In this document: positions 47,577-58,215 of the stretch, one piece after another
Layout: each line of letters opens with the position of its first letter
Position numbering within the stretch: position 1 is the first letter of the stretch
Origin: Nissolia schottii
Taxonomy: Eukaryota > Streptophyta > Magnoliopsida > Fabales > Fabaceae
Length of the DNA stretch: 64,000 bases
Assembly: GCA_003254905.1 (NCBI GenBank)
Contig: QANU01074831.1
Location: 49,562-113,561 of the forward strand
Direction: 5' to 3'
Position numbers and translations under genes: made by a program
The notes under the pieces: generated by a model
What the model was told of the DNA's origin: nothing
Databases searched by the model: none
What the model saw: only the letters and a program-made list of their open reading frames with translations

Positions 47577-49041
47577 ATGCATATCTATTCTTAATGCCTA
47601 TGTAGTTTTCATTGACCAAAGGAAAATCCATGTAAACTACTCTGCCTTCACATAGATATTTTTCCTTGACTTCACCAGTTTGCATATTCAATCGCCATTC
47701 GTAACACTGAGATAGCCAGTCAAATTCATTCGAACTTGGGTCAGGTACAAGAATTAATGAATCAAGAGATCTGCAGCCCCTCACCACAGCCTGTGAAGGC
47801 TTACGTATCACTTAAATTTTAATGCAGCATTTTTTGTTCATGTATGTATCTGATAAATTTTTAGAATCCTAGTCCTTAGATATTAATTCAAGGTAACTTA
47901 CCTCATGACCATCCTCAAAAGAATTGATAATGTGGAAGGTGCAATTAGGCTCCACATCAAACCTCTTGATTGAGTTAGCATCACCATAGCGAGGCATTAC
48001 CCCAATCCTTGCATATTCCTCCTTATTATACCTTATTAAGCTACATGTAATTGTGGGCAAGAGATGCAGAGCCATATAACTTCTATATACCCTTATGGCA
48101 GTTAATTAAATTGAAGGCATTTCAGTTCTCTCAAACAAAGGATATGCACTCACGGCCCTCCTCTAATAAGTCTATTTAGATCAATGGTTAGTGGAAAATC
48201 TATGATCACATTGTACTCAAAATGGGAAAATCCAACAAAGATGCATATTTTAGATATGCACTTAGATAAGTAGTTCAGATAATGATCTCAAGCCAGCACA
48301 ATTCTACCGGTGTGTAGCACCTATGTCACAGCAAAGACAACACCTGCTTAGTTTGAGATCAACTTTATGAACCAATTTTTTTTTCCAAAAGTTGAAACAG
48401 AAAAAGCACCTCAAATATAAGCAACGCTACACGACCAGAAAAATAAATATAACTAGAATTCCTTACAGAAATCACGGTATCACGGTGACAGACAAAATGA
48501 AGTGGTATAATCTATTTATTCATCTTTGTCAATAATTATGGGTATGATATTATGATCTATAAGAAACAAGTAATCAATAAACTTATTTATCCTTTAACAA
48601 TACAAAGCATACCAGAAATAATTCCAACTGCAACAAAAGGCTTGGTTGGAGCCACCCCTAATATAAAAAGCTTCCCTGTACCTGGAACTTGCTGTGATAA
48701 TAATGATAGTCAATAATACAATTGTGCAGTGCTAATAAGAGAGTAAGTATTGGTTGTTTTCATATAAAGAGAATAACCTTTGGGTGGCTAGTAAAGGGTC
48801 GATTCCAGGCTCCATTGACATCCCAATTCCTCAGAGTTCTCAATGTTAAGATATCAATATCTTGTGGGATGTTACTTTCAGCAACCGAATAATTTTGCAA
48901 CCGTTTCTTTGCTACCAAGGTAATTAATTAGTAAGCTGACCCAGTTTAGTAGATAAGCAGACAAAATGGCTGACGAGTCGCAAAGATAGAATTTGCTGAT
49001 TTCAGTCCTCCAAAAAGTGGATTTGGTCCTACCCTAACCCC
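47570..49041 (-). pseudogene. Carotenoid cleavage dioxygenase (CCD) pseudogene inside the LPAT intron
   Basis: Minus-strand exon pieces in order: VRVGPNPLFGGLKSANSIF (about 49041-48975); SAILSAYLLNW; IPQDIDILTLRTLRNWDVNG..RPFTSHPK (to 48778); VPGTGKLFILGVAPTKPF (48691-48613); HKVDLKLSRCCLCCDIGATH (to 48308); YNVIIDFPLTIDLNRLIRGG (about 48217); EEYARIGVMPRYGDANSIKR..CTFHIINSFEDGHE (48040-47902); and AVVRGCRSLDSLILVPDPSS..NRYAYS (47790-47570). Most introns keep GT/AG borders. Frame breaks lie near 48900-48980 and the gene stops mid-exon at 47570. The His of CHDIG, one of the four iron ligands, is Cys here. The VVRGCRSLDS wording recalls the CCD1-like/zaxinone-synthase-like group more than CCD1, CCD4 or NCED; subgroup uncertain. 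Confidence 0.8.
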
Positions 49042-49050
49042 TTATGCTGT
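49031..49050. repeat. 20-bp direct repeat, left end of CCD fragment (copy 2)
   Basis: Identical to 47557-47576. On the minus strand its last bases (GTTAGGGT) are also the CCD codons for V-R-V, so the other copy probably arose from this one during insertion or repair. Confidence 0.85.
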
Positions 49051-50073
49051 CTTGTCTTCCAATTTGGCCTAATCATTACAAGAGAGAAAAAGGTTGCTAA
49101 GATTTGTAAATCCTAATGTTGATTAGTTCAGTCTGATAGATAGACCCACATTCGTGCAGCACATGTTCCAATCTTTGGAAGGAAGAAGACAAATACAAAA
49201 GATAACATAATATTTACATTTTACCTTGGTTATAGGAATCAAAACGTTTCTAGGAATATGCAACCCAGTGGGGGTTGCATCTTCCTGAGCAGCTAATAGT
49301 TTAGCCAGTGTAAAGCATGTTCCATCTACAAAGAGAGCCAACCAAAATGAAAGAGGAAAATCACTCTATCGTTAGATGCCTGATTGCACATAAGATAAAT
49401 GAAACAGTCAAATGAGATTCCCAAACATAATCAAACATATTAGGCACCAAGAGAGACAGAGAGAGTATAGTCAGTTCCATTTATTGCTGCATAAGTAAGA
49501 AAGCATCAATATTGCAAGTGCAGACAAAATCTCTTATCTTTTGAGCATAAAACATGTAAATAAACTATATCTTAGTAAATCATACCTTCAATGTGCTTTC
49601 ATCCTTGGCCCAACTTCTCTCCAGAAAAAGATACTCAAAAAACTACATTGATCAGCCAATAACCTGCATATGTAGAACTTAGCAGATAGCCCAACATTCA
49701 CGTGATAAATAATAAAGATATCATAAGCAAAAAATCAAGATTTTGACACTGTACTCAAGATAAGCATGAGCTAAAACTATTCCTAGGTCTTTTAGAAAAA
49801 GGGACTATTTTTTTCTCCAAAACATGAAAATTGCATTTGCACTAGTATTTAGCTAGGTTCAAAGATATCTAAAGGGAAAATCATAGATGAATGTCATAGA
49901 AACCACAAATAGAGAAAGTGAATGGAAGAAGTATGAAGTATTACTCAGACTCCTTGGGCTGATTTCAGTGTGAAATCAGTCGTGGGAGAAGACAAAACAA
50001 CAAAGTAATGCACAAATGAAAGGATTACTGTCTGCAGTATACCACACTACAATGCTATTTATAATTTAATTTA

Positions 50074-51353
50074 GGGTTAATTATGTTTTTAGTCCCTGTA
50101 AAATTTGAAAATTTGGTTTTAGTCCCTGCATGAAAGTTTTAGTCCCTGCGAAAATTGAAAGTTTGTTTTTAGTCCCTGGAACTGGATGGGAGTTGACTCT
50201 GCTGACGTAGCCGCTAATGGCACTGACACGGCGTGCCACGTCGGATGCCACGTGGCATAACCCAAAATATTAAAATTTGACCCATACCCACGCCCATTGC
50301 CCACCCGACCCATTTGTATCCTCTCATCTCTGTCAAGCCCCACCCACCCCGCCCCACCCCACCCCACCGTTTTGAACCTCTCCGCCGCCGCCAACCTCAC
50401 CCACAACCCATGGCCACGACACCAACCACCATTAATCATCACTACAAACCCACCACAACCAACAATTAACAGCCTTACACCACTAGAGACCCAACAACAC
50501 AACAATAATAACACCAACAAGAAAAACAAAAATTGCAGATCTGCAGTGAGATAAATAGAGAGAGAGAGAGAGCAAAATTGTAGAGAGCATGAGAGGCAAA
50601 ATCGCAGTGAGAGAGAGGGGGGAAAATATGGACCCAAGCAAAAAATTGAAATCGCGATGGTGGTAAGGTGCCAACCCTCTTCTCCCTTACCCTCCACCAA
50701 CTCTTTCCCTGTCTCCCACACACAAATCCGCCACCAACCACCACCATTATCACCTCTCCTTTGTCTTCTCCTCCCCAACCTTCTTCTTTCTCAACCTTAG
50801 ATCCGAAATCAACACCAACATACTGATCCAAAAAAAGAAGAAGAAGAAGACAAGACAGAGAGTCACAAATCTCTGAGATCCAACGCGGGTGGGGCTCGAG
50901 AGAGAGATGAGAGGCTCGAGAGATGTAGATGGGGTGGGGTTGGGATGGGATGGGGTGGGGTACGGGAGGACGACGGCGCGGAGAGGAGCCGCGGGGAGAG
51001 ACGGAGGCTGAGGGCCTGGTGTTCGAGAGAGGGATGAGAGGATAACAAATGGGGATGGGTTGGGATAACAGATGGGGTTGGGTTGCTGTTTGTATTTTTT
51101 TTTTAATTTTAATTAAAAACGGGTCGAGTCGGGTGGGCAATCCGGGTCAAGTTTTATTATCTTGGGTTATGCCACGTGACATTCCACATAGCATGCCGCG
51201 TCAGAGCCATTAGCAGTCACGTCAGCGGAGTCAACTCCCATCCAGCTCCAGGGACTAAAAACAAACTTCCAATTTTCGCAGGGACTAAAACTTTCATACA
51301 GGGATTAAAACCAAATTTTCAAATTTTACAGGGACTAAAAACATAATTAATCC
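50074..51353. mobile_element. Non-autonomous Mutator-like element (MULE), ~235-bp TIRs
   Basis: A 1,280-bp element. Left end GGGTTAATTATGTTTTTAGT; right end, complemented, GGATTAATTATGTTTTTAGT. The arms stay highly similar for about 235 bp (50074-50310 and about 51115-51353), with repeated TTTTAGTCCCTG units. 9-bp flanks TTTAATTTA (50065-50073) and TTTAATTAA (51354-51362) differ at one base, consistent with a MULE target duplication. The interior is GC- and purine/pyrimidine-rich with overlapping low-complexity frames; no transposase and no captured gene recognised. Confidence 0.8.
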
Positions 51354-51362
51354 TTTAATTAA

Positions 51363-53514
51363 TTCAGCATCGTTGAATCAAGCATTGCTAACGGAAATTA
51401 AGCCTGCTCTATTTCTAAGTGCAATATAGATATATATCATGCTAATAAAGTTCAATTTGGCTTTAAGAAAAAAAAAGAAAGGAAAAAAAACATACAACCC
51501 CCATTTGTGGCTATTATTTGTTGATTCAAACTTATCGAAAGTCAAGCCACCACCTCAATCTCTTATAAACTACAAACACACTAGCGTTGCATCATTAGAG
51601 ACACATGTAGTCTTGCCTCTTCCTCACACCAGAAATGAAATTAAAAGGACAAACTAAGTGCAAGAAATATTAATTTTTTTTATATTTTTTTTTACATTTA
51701 ATAGAACATATAAGCATCAAATAACATTCCAAAATCACATGCCAAAATATAAGTATGCATATAATTGAAACAACTAAAGTGCATTAACAAAAATGACAAT
51801 TAACATGAACAGTAGAGAGCACATATGCATATCCTTGACAATGAAATAACCCTCCATTTAATCCATTCAATTGACCATTGACCATCTAACAAAATGGAAA
51901 TAAAAATATAGAGTAAAACCTTGAAGTCAAAAGACAAATTGAATGCAAGAAATATAGGAACGAACCTGAGGACACGACACCAGGGGACGCGGAGAAGCAG
52001 CGTGCGCAGACGATGAGACCAGCAGGGTGCGGAGAAGTCGGGCATGCAAATGGTGCCAACATGCTGTACATGCAATGCCTTATTTACTATCATATGGTCT
52101 CAAGTGTAGATAAAAGGTTTTCATGAGTTCATAAATATTTTTCATAAAATATTTCTAAAACAATCTTTCTTAGACATTCTAAAAATATTTTCTAATAATA
52201 TTCTCAAAAGGTATATCATAAACTTTTCTCATAATAAAATATCATTCATAAAAATAATTATTAATGGTCATTAAAATTTGACATGAGAAACCAGAGTCAC
52301 TTGCAGTCAGTGGAACTCTCACGTTGTTATCCAAGAACTCTTGTGGAACTTGCTTTTATTCAAAAAGCCTCACAACAATATATCTCACTTATGTTTTTCT
52401 CTCGTTTCTCACTCACTCATAGACACAAACAACACAAGGGGCAAATATTTAATCTCAAGACACTTCATTCATTTACTAGATTCATTTTTCTGGTTTGTAA
52501 GCTTAGTCTTTTATAGGCTACAATGTGCAATAAAACATAAATGCATGCATGAAAACTTTTGTCATTTGTGCTATATATATATNATGGACACACACATATA
52601 TATTAATGCTGCTTCCGTCATGCATTGTCTCTTTGTCTCATCAGTAACATTCACGTTGCAAATATAAAGGAAGCAAGAGTTATGTAAGGCTTATAGGTAG
52701 AGAAAATAGAAACTTGTTATTTCAAGAGAAATATTTTATGATGCATATAGAAAAGAATAGAAAATATAGAAACTTGTCATTTTATGAGAAACATTTGGTT
52801 ATAAAGTTAAATTTTGTCTGATCATGATTTTCACATTTCAAATATAGCATTGAAGAGTATTAAATATTTTTCAATCAACAACTATTCATTGTCATGTTTG
52901 GTTAAAATAATGAACATATATTGAGTCAAATGTGATGCCGTCCTTGGTTATAAGGCCTAGTAGCTACATAGGCAGAATTAATAGAAAAAGAGCATAGGAC
53001 TTATTCAATTGGTGTCATCATTTACGTGATGTATGTAAATATAAAAGAACAATGGACTTATTCAATTGGTGCCACTAGTTAGCATAACATGAAGAAAATA
53101 CTAGATATATTACCTAATACTAGATACTAGATAGCATAATATAAATGAAATACTAGATAACATAATACAAGATATCATAATTTCTTTAAAAAAAAAATAC
53201 TAGATAGCCTAATATAAATATCTGGTTATCATAATGAACTTGATATATTGCACGATGTGTGCGTAATTTATTGTGTAGAATATAAGTAACAAATAATAAT
53301 AACTAATGAACAATTTTAAAAATAAATAAAAGTAGAACTAAATAAGATAAGTTCTTAAAGTTTTAGGGTATTACACTTTCAGACACGTGGGACATGTGTG
53401 TCGAACGAGTTTCGTCGTGTGTCGATGTCTACGGTGTGTTGGACACATGAACACAATAAAGTGTTTGCTGACACAGTCTTCCTCGTTTATTTGCTAATTT
53501 CTTTATTAGATCAA
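51363..53514. other. AT-rich spacer with minor repeats
   Basis: Holds tandem-like TACTAGATA/CATAATATAAAT phrases at 53095-53225 and an (AT)n run with an unresolved N at 52583. A GC-rich patch at 51960-52060 is unassigned. No gene recognised. Confidence 0.4.
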
Positions 53515-53775
53515 ATTGCGTAGAAGTTGAGATGGCAGGGACCATTTTGGGACGAATTTGAACCAAAAAATTTACAAGGATGAATTTGACAGAAATAAAA
53601 ATTTACACAGACCATTTTAGGGATGACGTGGAGACCTAACATGCCACCTTACTCTGTTAACCTCCATGTTATTGACCGTATATTAATGGGAAGGACGGAG
53701 GGAATAAACGTGTCCAACCTTTGTATTTTGTAGGGACTATTTAGGCTAGCTTTTTTACCGGGATAGTGTGAAGAC
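53515..53775 (-). repeat. Inverted-repeat arm, partner at 45455-45670
   Basis: Complement shares the ordered landmarks AATAGTCC..CAAAATACAAA, GGACACGTT, CTCCACGTCATCC with the partner. Could be the two ends of one large element or two unrelated copies of one family. Confidence 0.45.
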
Positions 53776-54779
53776 CTTGAAAATCGTCATCGACATGCAA
53801 GAGACTAATTTTCTCACATGTCTTGACCCACAGTTAGGCCAAGACTAGCACCCAAGCTAATCAAGTTTGTTAGCCAGACAAGCCTAAGAATATGATAGTA
53901 CAAATCTTGATAAACAACTTAATCACTGGATAGTTATCATGGAGTAATCAAGGTTTACTTATGTTATTTATTTCACATAGTAGTCACTCCAGACATCTAG
54001 AAGCAAGATCGTTCATGATAGTTTCTGCGGCATTTATTATAGCTATTTGAGTAGACTGAATCTAATTGTTTCATTTACTCAAGTGAGTGTTTATATACAT
54101 GAGGATGCTAAAAATTGCATCACAAGTAATGAGCTTGTACTTCTAACTAACTAAACATCTCTAACAGAAAACTAACCACTTACTAATAACAAAAAGTGTG
54201 GTGTAAATTAACTAACAACTAACTTGTTAATTTACATCTCTGTTAAGCTCTTATACATCAAAATGTATAGGCATATCCATTGATGGTGGTGGCAGCAAAG
54301 ACGGTATTTTTGGTGGTGGTGGTAGTAAGGGTGGTTATGATGTCTTGTACGTTCAGTGACCTTTATCTTAAGATGTAAGTTTCATGATCCACAATTTGGT
54401 CATGACCCCACATAGGACTACTAGTACTACCTAAGCTTGATAACTAGTCTAAACATCGATTCAATACAATTAATAAACAATTATACTCCGTGTACACCAA
54501 TATTACATACACCCGTATATACATCTCCGTTTTATACCTAATCAATGATAGTTATGTGGTCTACATTAGACCTTCCTCGTTAATACCATCAGGCGACCCC
54601 CTGACGCGGTTTTCTCAATCATATGACAAACGAAAACGCACTTCGATGTGATTTTCTCAGCTATATCACACTCAAACCTATCAAACAATTTATTCTGAGA
54701 TACAAAATCCACATATAGAAGCATTATTGGAATGAATCAATTTTGCGTTGTTTATGGAATGTGTTGTTATGGAGTTTAA
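53776..54779. other. Intergenic stretch, nothing recognised
   Basis: A short GGT-rich patch at 54280-54335. Otherwise no structure or coding signal. Confidence 0.4.
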
Positions 54780-55570
54780 AACAATTTAGCAGAATATGAT
54801 ATCTGATTTTAGTGCACAAACTTTATATGACTGTGTGTACAAACATTATATGACTGAGTGTACAAACATTACGTACTTGTGTAACAACTCTGTGATTTTA
54901 CTCAAACATAAATAAGTTCACAATATTTATACATTTTGAATGGACAAACTTTATAAAAATTAGTTCACATACATATGTACACACTTTTATACATTCTAAT
55001 GCATAAACTTTGCATATATGCATATTACTTAATGTATAGTTAAGTAATATTGCAGAATATGAAATCTGATTGTAGCGCACAAACTTTATATGACTGTGTG
55101 CACAAACATTATGTACTTGTGTACAACACTGTGATTTTACTCAAACATAAATAAGTTCACAATATTTATACATTTTTAGTAGACAAACATTATAAATGTT
55201 AGTTCACATGCACAAAACTTTATAGATTTGCATAAAACTTAAGCTACAGTTAAGCATTTTGCAGAATCTGATATATGTGATTTGAATGCACAATCTTTTA
55301 GATGGGTACGAGAGTGAAGAAAGCAACGAGAGATGACAATGACGAGAGTGAAGAGAGAACGAAGGATGAGAGTGACGAGAGATGAAAGCGACGAGAGTGA
55401 AGAGAGAAAACAGAAGAAAGTGGAAGCGGAAAGATTTTGAGATATGCGTGTTTTTGACGGGCGAGTGGGTTAGAGTGGGAGTGAGTGGTTATTTGAGAGG
55501 ACCCACTGTATTCTTATACGAGTGTATGTATGGTGTATGGGTTTAGGGTACGTGTAGCAGAAGTCTAAAT
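54780..55570. repeat. TGCACAAACTTTTG repeat element, copy 2, with internal tandem duplication
   Basis: Variants of GCACAAACTTTATATGACTG recur. A unit of about 270 bp (54785-55055) is repeated at 55056-55290, sharing TGATTTTACTCAAACATAAA and TAAGTTCACAATATTTATAC. It ends in a purine-rich GACGAGAGTGAAGAGAGA stretch like the other copies. Confidence 0.5.
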
Positions 55571-55800
55571 AATAAATCTTTAGTGTAATTAATGCCATAT
55601 GAAAATAATTGTAGTTAACTATTTACAATTATCAATTTCTTATATTATCAGTTTCCGAAACTCCATTACATCTCCTTCATCGATCCTCTCTTGGCTCTGC
55701 TACCATCTCACATTAGCAGCTCTTCACCACGAATCCCTCAGTTTCTTGAGAAATGTTTCATTGATTCTGAGCTTTCTTAGAGGAATTCTACAGGTGCAAA

Positions 55801-56570
55801 TAGGGGTGTCAAACGGGCCGGGCCAAAATTGTGCCTATTTTTAAGATCCGGCTCGTTTTTGGTTTATTTTTTATGATTTAAATACAAAGTTGTGAATAAG
55901 TATACACGGTCATTTTTAACTATTTTTTATCGTCTATCTATTAATTAATCAGAAAGAAATAGTTTATGTAAAATTTGATAATCCATTTCTGATGGTAATA
56001 AATAGAGAAAATTTAAGGTTGTGGTTTTTTGTGTTTATCTCTTTATTGTGCTTACGAAATCTTTAATTTTGGATAGGTATACAAATAGTAGCCTTTTTCA
56101 ATTAAGAAGCTATTTGCAAAGCTTTGATAGAAAAAAAAAAGGATAACAAGAGAATGTATTTAATTAACACCTAGATTCTAAACCTGCGCGATAATCAACA
56201 AATTTTAAAATATCTAAAAAATGTTTTAATTATAAATAAAACAACTTAGCAATTTAGTTTTTGCAATTTGGGCTTCAAGATGAAGATCTAAAATTTCAAT
56301 TTGGGCTTCAATTTGAACATGAGGTATCAATTATAATGTAGTTTTATTAGCTTAATTTTTAAAAATAACAATTTGATTTTTGGTTTTAAAAAAAATTTAA
56401 AAAATTTCCTGGGTGAGCCCGCTGGATGGGCCCGTTTAAGCTGTGGGCTTAAACGGGTCAGACCATTTTTTTTCCAAATTTTCACAAACCTATTTTTTGC
56501 ATGTAAAGCCCGCCCATTTAATCGAGTAAACGAGCCGAGCTCGCGGGCCAGGATCATTTCGATAGCCCTG
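55801..56570. mobile_element. hAT-like element with perfect 8-bp TSD
   Basis: 770 bp, starting TAGGGGTGTCAAACGG and ending, complemented, CAGGGCTATCGAAATG. GGTGCAAA is duplicated at 55793-55800 and 56571-56578. The interior has GGGCC/GGGCTTAAACGGG motifs typical of such elements; no transposase. Confidence 0.8.
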
Positions 56571-56701
56571 GGTGCAAAGGGTGATTCAACCACGGAAATT
56601 AGTTCTCTTTGAGCAAAATACTCAAAGGTTCTTGAATTTTTCCATGAAGAATCGTCGATCTCTTCCAAAGTTTTTTCTCCTTCATTCATACTCATTGATC
56701 C

Positions 56702-57126
56702 ATGGCTGATCAAATACCTCTGTTGAATCCTATTCCTCGCGTTTCTATGGTGGATCATCAAGTTTCCCTGGTGATTCCAATTCCTTGCGTTCTTGCGGTG
56801 AATTCCTACACTCTTGACCAAATGCAAGATCCCGCTTTCCCCTTCTTTCTACACCCAAACGAGTCCCCTTCTCTCATCTTGGTTCCAAATCCTCTCACTG
56901 AGTCTAATTCAGAGCACACCATTCATTTCCTCAAAGGTCTAGCAGATCATTTCTCTGGCGCTCCATCTCAGATCATGCTCATGCTCATCCATCCCCTTTC
57001 TAACCTTAATCGAGTTTTCTCTATGATTGTACAACAAGAAAGTCAATTCAACTATGAATCCAGTAGTCTTGTTCGAGCTTCTATCTTGGCCGCTCACTCC
57101 TCAAATTCTAGTTTTCATAGGAGTTA
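56702..57126 (+). pseudogene. Ty1/Copia gag N-terminal remnant
   Basis: The frame begins M-A-D-Q and contains FFLHPNESPSLILVPNPLTE, the Copia N-terminal gag motif. It then jumps to FLKGLADHFSGAPSQIMLM and NLNRVFSMIVQQESQFN, skipping the central gag region that should lie between, so an internal deletion is present. A decayed zinc-knuckle-like CSNCN..YGQ follows near 57205. No protease, integrase or RT. Not functional. Confidence 0.7.
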
Positions 57127-57924
57127 ACAATTCACAAACTCATTCCAAGTCACAATCTTCAACTCAGTCTAGCCAATAGAAGGGGTTCAAGGAAATATTG
57201 CTCTAACTGCAACTAGTATGGACAGACCGTCGTAGAATGCTTTCTCATGTTGTGTTAGAGCCTTTATCAAATTGTGTCTAATGCTTATCTTATTTATTAT
57301 TATCTTATAACAGAATCAAATTAAAAAAAAAAAAAAAGATTCAGTTCTAATTTAAGGAACGGACAACAGAAAACAACAACAATAACAACGTACAATAGTA
57401 CCGCCGTTGCTGTTTGCTCCTTTTGCTGAAAATACTTTTTTGCCTTGTTTTAGTATTTGTTGAGTACTATATTTCTTTTTCAACACGAATTTAGCCACTT
57501 GTTCCATAAATTGCGGACATCTGATAACCTCAGAATATTTTTATCTCCTATTTGGTTGTACTGATTTTATCCTGTGTGAGTCTTTTGAGTGTGTTGCTCT
57601 GTTATTTATTCCGTCCTTTTAATAGTGAGTAGACTTTCGTCTTTGAGATTACTTTTGTGAAATTCTTTTTCTATACTCATTGATATTTCATAGTATAATT
57701 TTTCTAGATTAGGTCCCATGGTTTTTTGTTTCTCTCATTAGGGGTTTTCTACATTAAAAATTGGTGCGTGCTCTATTTGCTTTGCCTATCTAATTTTTGC
57801 AATATTGGATATATTGTTGGCCATATATTACATTTCTCGTAGGTTCAATTCAAGCAGGAAATGTTATTATTTCCACTACGTACTTGTGATTTTTCCGCTG
57901 CATATACATGTCTTTCCCAACAGT

Positions 57925-57936
57925 TGGTATGAGAGC
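57925..57936 (+). other. Primer-binding site (tRNA-iMet type) of a Copia remnant
   Basis: TGGTATGAGAGC, one base from the standard TGGTATCAGAGC, directly after a CCCAACA that would be the end of a 5' LTR (LTR perhaps 57248-57922). Confidence 0.55.
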
Positions 57937-57969
57937 TGTTTTGGATTTTGAAAATTTTGCTTAATTGAA

Positions 57970-58215
57970 CGATGGAGCCTAATTATGGCAGGATGATCTG
58001 TTTGAATGATACTAATTATCATAGATAGAAAGGCAAGATAAAGGATCTACTCTTTGTGAAAAAAATTACATATTTCGATGTTTTCTACACAAAAACTAGA
58101 AAATAAATATGATGAAGATTGAGCTTTTGAGCACAAAATGGTTTGTGGTTTTATCCGACAATGGATAAATGACAATGTTTTAAATCATATTGTTAATGAC
58201 TCATGCCAGGAAAAA
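57970..58215 (+). pseudogene. Second Ty1/Copia gag remnant
   Basis: Reads M-E-P-N-Y-G, ICLNDTNYHR, then a stop, KGKIKDLLFVKK, more stops, and HKMVCGFIRQWINDNVLNHI followed by VNDSCQEKA. These are the start of gag of a Copia element different from the one at 56702. It follows a primer-binding site by about 35 bp, so it is the 5' end of its own element. Broken by several stops. Confidence 0.65.

Larger units (their letters stand above)
47362..49663 (-). pseudogene. LPAT2-like acyltransferase pseudogene (three exons left)
   Basis: Lysophosphatidate acyltransferase (LPAT/AGPAT, glycerolipid synthesis, ER). Exon a, 49663-49586 (26 codons): V-I-G-*-S-M-*-F-F-E-Y-L-F-L-E-R-S-W, two stops where the family has Trp. 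Exon b, 49383-49225 (53 codons): two stops, then [19 protein letters not shown]; the conserved EGTR acyltransferase block is changed to DGTC and the acceptor AG has become AA. Exon c, 47487-47362 (42 codons): intact [20 protein letters not shown] then VAIPKSS and [10 protein letters not shown], with good splice sites. Exon sizes and phase-0 borders are preserved, so this is a DNA-level copy, not a retrocopy. A CCD fragment occupies the intron between b and c. N- and C-terminal exons are missing. Confidence 0.85.

Noticed and set aside
49360..50060. Further upstream LPAT exons
   Set aside because: No readable NHxxxD-block exon was found between the first preserved LPAT exon and the MULE.
50119..51140. 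Overlapping ~220-residue frames
   Set aside because: They lie inside the MULE, run through its TIRs, are low complexity and overlap each other in several frames.
56327..56827. 166-residue minus-strand frame
   Set aside because: Crosses the hAT right end and the antisense of the Copia gag; no similarity.
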